In this document: in pieces, positions 30,969-33,832 of the stretch
Layout of the letters: the number at the start of each line of letters is the position of its first letter
Position numbering within the stretch: the first letter of the stretch is position 1
DNA from: JBBAGE01 sp041655055
Lineage (GTDB): Bacteria > Pseudomonadota > Alphaproteobacteria > Rhodobacterales > Rhodobacteraceae
NCBI GenBank assembly: GCA_041655055.1
Contig: JBBAGE010000007.1
Coordinates: 1 to 33,832 of the forward strand
Reading direction: 5' to 3'
Length of the DNA stretch: 33,832 nt
Made by a program: the position numbers and the translations under genes
The notes under the pieces: model-generated
The model's database searches: none
What the model was told of the DNA's origin: nothing
Seen by the model: only the letters and a program-made list of their open reading frames with translations

Positions 30969-32315
30969 TCAGGACAGATTCGCATCCAGCCATTTTTCCA
31001 GCCAATGGATGTTATATTCGCCATTCTGAATATCGGGTTCCGCCAAAAGCGCCGGAAAAAGCGGCAAGGTGGTGTCAACCCCATCCACGATCAACTCGCC
31101 CAAAGCGCGGCGCAACCGGGCCAACGCTTCGGGGCGGTCACGGCCATGCACGATCAATTTGCCGATCAGACTGTCGTAATAGGGCGGGATGCGATAGCCG
31201 TCATAAAGCGCCGAATCCATCCGCACCCCCAGGCCGCCGGGGGCATGATATTGGGTGATCGTGCCGGGGCTGGGGGAAAAATGCGGCAGCCGTTCCGCAT
31301 TGATGCGCACTTCGATCGCATGGCCGTTGATCGCCAGATCCTCTTGCGAAAATGACAGCGGCAGCCCTTCGGCCACGCGGATCTGTTCGCGCACCAGATC
31401 AATGCCGAAAATTGCCTCGGTCACGGGATGTTCGACCTGCAACCTGGTGTTCATTTCGATGAAATAGAATTCACCGTCCTCATAAAGGAATTCGATCGTG
31501 CCCGCGCCGATATAGTTGATCTTGGCCACGGCATCGGCGCAGACCTTGCCGATACGGGCGCGCTGCTCGGGCGTGATCGAGGGGCCGGGGGCCTCTTCGA
31601 ACACCTTTTGGTGGCGGCGTTGCAGCGAACAATCCCGCTCGCCCAGATGGATTGCATTGCCTTTGCCGTCACCGAAAATCTGAATCTCGATATGGCGGGG
31701 TTTTTGCAGATATTTTTCGATATAAACTTCGTCATTGCCGAAGGCCGCCTTGCTTTCGGCGCGCGCGGTGCGAAACGCTGATTCGAGGTCGGCTTCGGTC
31801 AGGGCCTGTTTCATCCCGCGCCCGCCGCCGCCGGCAGTGGCCTTGATGATCACCGGATAGCCGATTTCGGCGGCGATGATGCGCGCGGTTTCCAGATCCG
31901 GCACGCCGCCCTCTGATCCCGGCACGCAGGGCACACCCAGCGCCCGCATGGTTTCCTTGGCGGTGATCTTGTCGCCCATGATGCGAATATGTTCGGCGGT
32001 CGGCCCGATAAAGGTCAGGCCGTGATCCTCGACCGCCTGCACGAAATTCGCGTTTTCCGACAGGAACCCATAGCCGGGATGGATCGCCTCGGCCCCGGTG
32101 ATTTCAGCGGCGGAAATGATGGCCGATGGCAGCAGATAGCTTTGCGCGGACGGGGGCGGGCCGATACAGACGGCCTCGTCGGCCATACGCACATGCATGG
32201 CATCGCTATCGGCGGTGGAATGCACCGCGACCGATTTGATCCCCATTTCGCGCGCGGCACGGATCACGCGCAACGCAATTTCACCGCGGTTGGCGATCAG
32301 GATTTTGTGAAACAT
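30969..32315 (-). CDS. accC: Acetyl-CoA carboxylase, biotin carboxylase subunit
   Basis: A 448-residue ATP-grasp enzyme that carboxylates the biotin on AccB with bicarbonate and ATP, the first step of fatty acid synthesis. The start KILIANRGEIALRVIRAA, the ATP-binding glycine loop ATAGGGGRGM, the HLGERDCSLQRRHQK block and EMNTRLQVEHPVTE are all intact. It begins nine bases after accB in the standard accB-accC order, and aat follows in the same direction. Confidence 0.98.
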   Translation of the reverse strand: MFHKILIANRGEIALRVIRAAREMGIKSVAVHSTADSDAMHVRMADEAVCIGPPPSAQSYLLPSAIISAAEITGAEAIHPGYGFLSENANFVQAVEDHGLTFIGPTAEHIRIMGDKITAKETMRALGVPCVPGSEGGVPDLETARIIAAEIGYPVIIKATAGGGGRGMKQALTEADLESAFRTARAESKAAFGNDEVYIEKYLQKPRHIEIQIFGDGKGNAIHLGERDCSLQRRHQKVFEEAPGPSITPEQRARIGKVCADAVAKINYIGAGTIEFLYEDGEFYFIEMNTRLQVEHPVTEAIFGIDLVREQIRVAEGLPLSFSQEDLAINGHAIEVRINAERLPHFSPSPGTITQYHAPGGLGVRMDSALYDGYRIPPYYDSLIGKLIVHGRDRPEALARLRRALGELIVDGVDTTLPLFPALLAEPDIQNGEYNIHWLEKWLDANLS

Positions 32316-32324
32316 GCCAATGCC

Positions 32325-32813
32325 CTATTCGACGATCATCAGCGGAGCGCCGAATTCGACCGGCGCGCCATCTTCGACAAGGATGCGGCGCACGACCCCC
32401 GCACGGGGCGCGGGAATGTGGTTCATGGTTTTCATCGCCTCGACGATCAACAGGGTCTGGCCGGCGTTGACCCGATCTCCGATCGATACGAACGCCGGCG
32501 CGCCGGGTTCGGGCGCCAGATAAACAGTGCCAACCATGGGCGAGGGCACGGTATCGGGATTGGTCGAGGGATCGCCCGAGGGGTTCGATGCGGGTGCGGT
32601 GGCTGCGGGGGCCGCGGGGGCTACGACTGCCGGGGCCTGCGCCTGCGGCGCGGGGGCTGGCGCTATGGGCTGCACGCGGCTGACCCGCACATTCAAGCGG
32701 TCCGCTTCGCCATATTCGCGTTTGACTTCCAGTTCCGTAAGGTCATTTGCCGTCAAAAGCTCGGCCAGGGCCCGGATAAAATCGACATCCGCGTCATTGT
32801 TCTGTTTTGCCAT
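32325..32813 (-). CDS. accB: Acetyl-CoA carboxylase, biotin carboxyl carrier protein
   Basis: A 162-residue carrier with a helical N-terminus, a flexible Ala/Pro-rich linker (about 48-80) and a biotinyl domain. The biotin lysine is K128 in EAMKTMNHI, a common alphaproteobacterial variant of EAMKM. GAGGA lies five bases before ATG 32813. accC follows nine bases after its stop. Confidence 0.97.
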   Translation of the reverse strand: MAKQNNDADVDFIRALAELLTANDLTELEVKREYGEADRLNVRVSRVQPIAPAPAPQAQAPAVVAPAAPAATAPASNPSGDPSTNPDTVPSPMVGTVYLAPEPGAPAFVSIGDRVNAGQTLLIVEAMKTMNHIPAPRAGVVRRILVEDGAPVEFGAPLMIVE

Positions 32814-32933
32814 GGTATCCTCGACCGCCTGATGCGCCCGTCTGCTGCGGGCCTTTCGTGTAGCCTTGTCTTATAGGGCAGGCGCGCATGACTGAAAAGC
32901 CGCGACTTTGCGGTTTGTGCAACTTCGCAGCAT

Positions 32934-33248
32934 TTAGGGCGGCGGATTGGCATCCTTGACCGGTTCCAGACTGCGGTTGAATTCGATCTCGGCGATGGAA
33001 TGGCGTAGATCGGTCGCGAGGTCGAGCACATTGGCCCGAAAGGCGGGTTTGGGGCCGGGAATGTAATCGCGATCGCGGGTTTCATCGCGTATCAGCGGCG
33101 TGCGCGCGGCCTCGCCCCGCGGGTTATTGCGATCGCCACTGGCGTATGCGTCGTGGCTTGGGTCGATTTGCGTGATCACATGGCGTTCCCGCGCCGGCAC
33201 GGGGGAATGGCCGAGGTTGAACGGCGGCGGGCCTGCAAGATCGGTCAT
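32934..33248 (-). CDS. Conserved-looking hypothetical protein
   Basis: A 104-residue soluble protein rich in Arg, Asp and Pro, with no signal peptide or membrane segment. The N-terminal 60 residues look disordered; the C-terminal part (FRANVLDLATDLRHSIAEIEFNRSLEPV) could form an amphipathic helix. AAAGGA precedes ATG 33248 at 10 bases. It lies upstream of accB in the same direction with a 120-bp gap, so co-transcription is possible. No family is recognised. Confidence 0.6.
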   Translation of the reverse strand: MTDLAGPPPFNLGHSPVPARERHVITQIDPSHDAYASGDRNNPRGEAARTPLIRDETRDRDYIPGPKPAFRANVLDLATDLRHSIAEIEFNRSLEPVKDANPPP

Positions 33249-33353
33249 GGTCGGTGTCCTTTCTGTGGAATGGGCCGATTATTGCGCCGGAAACCTTACC
33301 AGCGGGCTAATTCGCGCTCGGATTTTAGGAAATAATTAACCGATATGGCGGGA

Positions 33354-33381
33354 TTGACTGGGCCTAGGCCTCTGCTAGCGT
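33354..33381 (+). promoter_or_regulatory. Candidate promoter for the aminotransferase gene
   Basis: TTGACT (33354-33359) and TAGCGT (33376-33381) are spaced by 16 bases, with the 10-bp palindrome GGCCTAGGCC (33361-33370) lying in the spacer. It is 27 bases before the ATG at 33408. The -10 is weak. Confidence 0.35.
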
Positions 33382-33407
33382 CGGCGGGTAACAGGTTGGA
33401 CAGATAT

Positions 33408-33832
33408 ATGGACCCTCACAGCGGCTTGCGCCAAAACGATTTATCGGCCTTCTGGATGCCATTCACGGCCAATCGGCAATTCAAGGCCGCGCCGCGCATG
33501 TTGGTGGGCGCGCAGGGGATGTATTACACCAGCGCCGATGGCCGCGCGGTGCTGGATGGCACATCGGGGTTGTGGTGCTGTAACGCGGGCCATGGGCGCG
33601 CGCAGATCACCAAGGCCGTCAGCACCCAGCTTGCCCAGCTTGATTATGCGCCGAATTTCCAGATGGGTCATCCGCTGGCATTTGAACTGGCTACGCGGCT
33701 GCGTGATTTGGCGCCCGCACCGCTGGAACATGTGTTTTTTACCAATTCCGGCTCGGAATCGGTGGATACGGCGCTGAAAATCGCGCTCGCCTGGCACAAG
33801 GCGCGCGGCGACGGCGGGCGGACCCGGTTGAT
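33408..33832 (+). CDS. Omega-amino acid (beta-alanine)--pyruvate aminotransferase, 5' part
   Basis: The first 141 residues of a class III PLP aminotransferase; the gene runs off the window. FWMPFTANRQFKAAPR, GTSGLWCCNAGHGR, FQMGHPLAFELATRL and FFTNSGSESVDTALKIA match the omega-amino acid:pyruvate aminotransferases that convert beta-alanine to malonate semialdehyde. The PLP lysine lies beyond the edge. ATG 33408 is the first plausible start. It is divergent from the small gene at 32934-33248. Confidence 0.88.
   Translation, partial: MDPHSGLRQNDLSAFWMPFTANRQFKAAPRMLVGAQGMYYTSADGRAVLDGTSGLWCCNAGHGRAQITKAVSTQLAQLDYAPNFQMGHPLAFELATRLRDLAPAPLEHVFFTNSGSESVDTALKIALAWHKARGDGGRTRL

Overview
The window is high-GC chromosomal DNA from an alphaproteobacterium, most likely a Rhodobacterales (Roseobacter/Rhodobacter-like) member. 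The evidence is the complex I accessory subunit NDUFA12 followed by a DUF2155 exported protein, aat and accC-accB, a bacterioferritin with its Bfd partner, a VPLPA-CTERM protein, and protein sequences typical of that order. No plasmid, phage, insertion sequence or CRISPR signal was seen.

Layout. 1-1966: a DHA2-type drug exporter behind two TTCAC/GTGAA operator-like repeats, then tRNA-Asn. 2032-4306: a metallo-beta-lactamase-fold hydrolase divergent from an EnvZ-like sensor kinase. 4314-8531 (minus): four genes, each overlapping the next by ATGA, encoding a PP-loop/QueC-like ATPase, an ExoV-like pyruvyltransferase, a MurF-like ligase with an added four-cysteine tail, and an LPLAT-fold protein lacking the catalytic His. 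This is the best candidate for an undescribed pathway; it looks like assembly or decoration of a surface glycan or glycolipid. 8708-11420: an acyl-CoA synthetase, a VPLPA-CTERM exported protein and two small hydrophilic proteins behind an ECF-like promoter. 11761-17997: a TRAP transporter with one DctQ, one DctM and three tandem paralogous binding proteins, the first two each followed by a terminator. 18102-23855: a nitronate-monooxygenase-like flavoenzyme divergent from a LysR regulator, an AraC regulator, and a pair of acyl-CoA dehydrogenases. 23941-27195 (minus): bacterioferritin, Bfd, a Tat-exported multicopper oxidase and a second MBL-fold hydrolase. 27385-30332: clpP, clpX, NDUFA12, DUF2155. 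30296-33248 (minus): aat, accC, accB and a small unknown protein. 33408-end: the start of an omega-amino acid:pyruvate aminotransferase.

How it fits together. The housekeeping right end (ClpXP protease, the leucyl/phenylalanyl transferase that feeds N-degron substrates to Clp proteases, acetyl-CoA carboxylase, a complex I assembly factor) is ordinary core genome. The middle looks like catabolism of an imported organic acid: TRAP uptake, flavin oxidation and acyl-CoA dehydrogenation under two local regulators. The substrate cannot be read from sequence. The left third holds the surface-polymer-like cluster and exported proteins. All assignments come from reading motifs and gene context; no database search was run.
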